From: a virus
Direction: 5' to 3' (one strand)
IMG/VR virus record: IMGVR_UViG_3300046530_000032
Location: 1-38,292 of that record
Length of the DNA stretch: 38,292 bases
The notes under the pieces were generated by a model that was not told the origin of the DNA, made no database searches, and saw nothing but the letters and a program-made list of their open reading frames with translations. The position numbers and the translations under genes are program-made. Position 1 is the stretch's first letter; each line of letters opens with the position of its first letter. Of this stretch, positions 38,175 through 38,292 are shown piece after piece.

Positions 38175-38292
38175 GACCGGTTACGACATGCGATAGGTGA
38201 TGAAGGTGTCCGCCGCAGTCTTGCGAGTGCGGAAGTTACCCGAGGTCACAGTCACCACGGCAGCAACACCGACGATGGTGTGGCCAGTAGCA
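38166..38292. repeat. Terminal overlap, right copy
   Basis: Exact copy of bases 1-127. Joining at 38165/1 restores a continuous minus-strand gene order (paralog A at 618-16, hairpin, then paralog B at 38127), which shows that the genome is circular or circularly permuted. Confidence 0.97.

Overview
The window is one complete genome of a short-tailed, P22-like phage (podovirus morphotype), drawn as a circle. The first 127 bases recur exactly as the last 127 (38166-38292), so the unique circle is 38165 bp and the ends fall in the spacer between two head genes. The overlap is most simply an assembly overlap of a circularly permuted, headful-packaged genome. The host is probably a gammaproteobacterium, plausibly Pseudomonas; this rests on familiarity with the protein types and not on a search. 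I see no tRNA, integrase, CRISPR array, transposon or bacterial housekeeping gene.

Layout. Almost everything lies in two divergent transcription units. The minus-strand unit starts at 15971 and runs down through position 1, across the closure, to 25836. It carries a small Cro-like HTH gene, a replication pair (DUF1376 initiator-like protein and DnaB-type helicase), a nin-like set of small genes ending in NinG, an HNH endonuclease, putative lysis genes, and then the full P22 morphogenesis order: small and large terminase, portal, zinc-ribbon protein, scaffold, coat, two paralogous surface proteins, gp4, gp10, a needle-position fibre, a gp14-like GNAT protein, ejection proteins gp7, gp20 and gp16, tailspike gp9, and last a T4-type lysozyme. 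The plus-strand unit (17123-25803) is the counterpart of a lambdoid left operon: many small unknown proteins, an NTase-like protein, HTH proteins, a Rha antirepressor, ERF annealing protein, YqaJ exonuclease, a NinB-like protein and more small genes. The two units converge on a bidirectional terminator at 25805-25829.

Control region. 15972-17122 has the position of a lambdoid immunity region. Two small Cro-type regulators lie on the minus strand (15771-15971 and 16777-16965). Between them, where lambda has cI, is a plus-strand gene for an unrecognised 179-residue protein. No classical CI with a peptidase domain and no integrase is present, so either the phage is virulent with relics of a temperate switch or it uses an unusual repressor. 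Strong hairpins at 11164-11245 and 9846-9870 interrupt the minus unit and imply antitermination or a fresh late promoter, but no N or Q protein is recognisable.

How it works together. Early transcription gives recombination (ERF, YqaJ, NinB, NinG) and replication functions. A cluster of repeats inside the initiator-like gene is a candidate origin. Late expression gives a P22-style procapsid built with a scaffold, headful packaging, a plugged portal vertex (gp4, gp10, needle), three ejection proteins and a beta-helix tailspike. Lysis would use a holin and XhlA-like protein encoded before the terminase and an endolysin encoded at the far end of the late unit. Translational coupling is pervasive: most neighbouring genes overlap by ATGA or TAATG.
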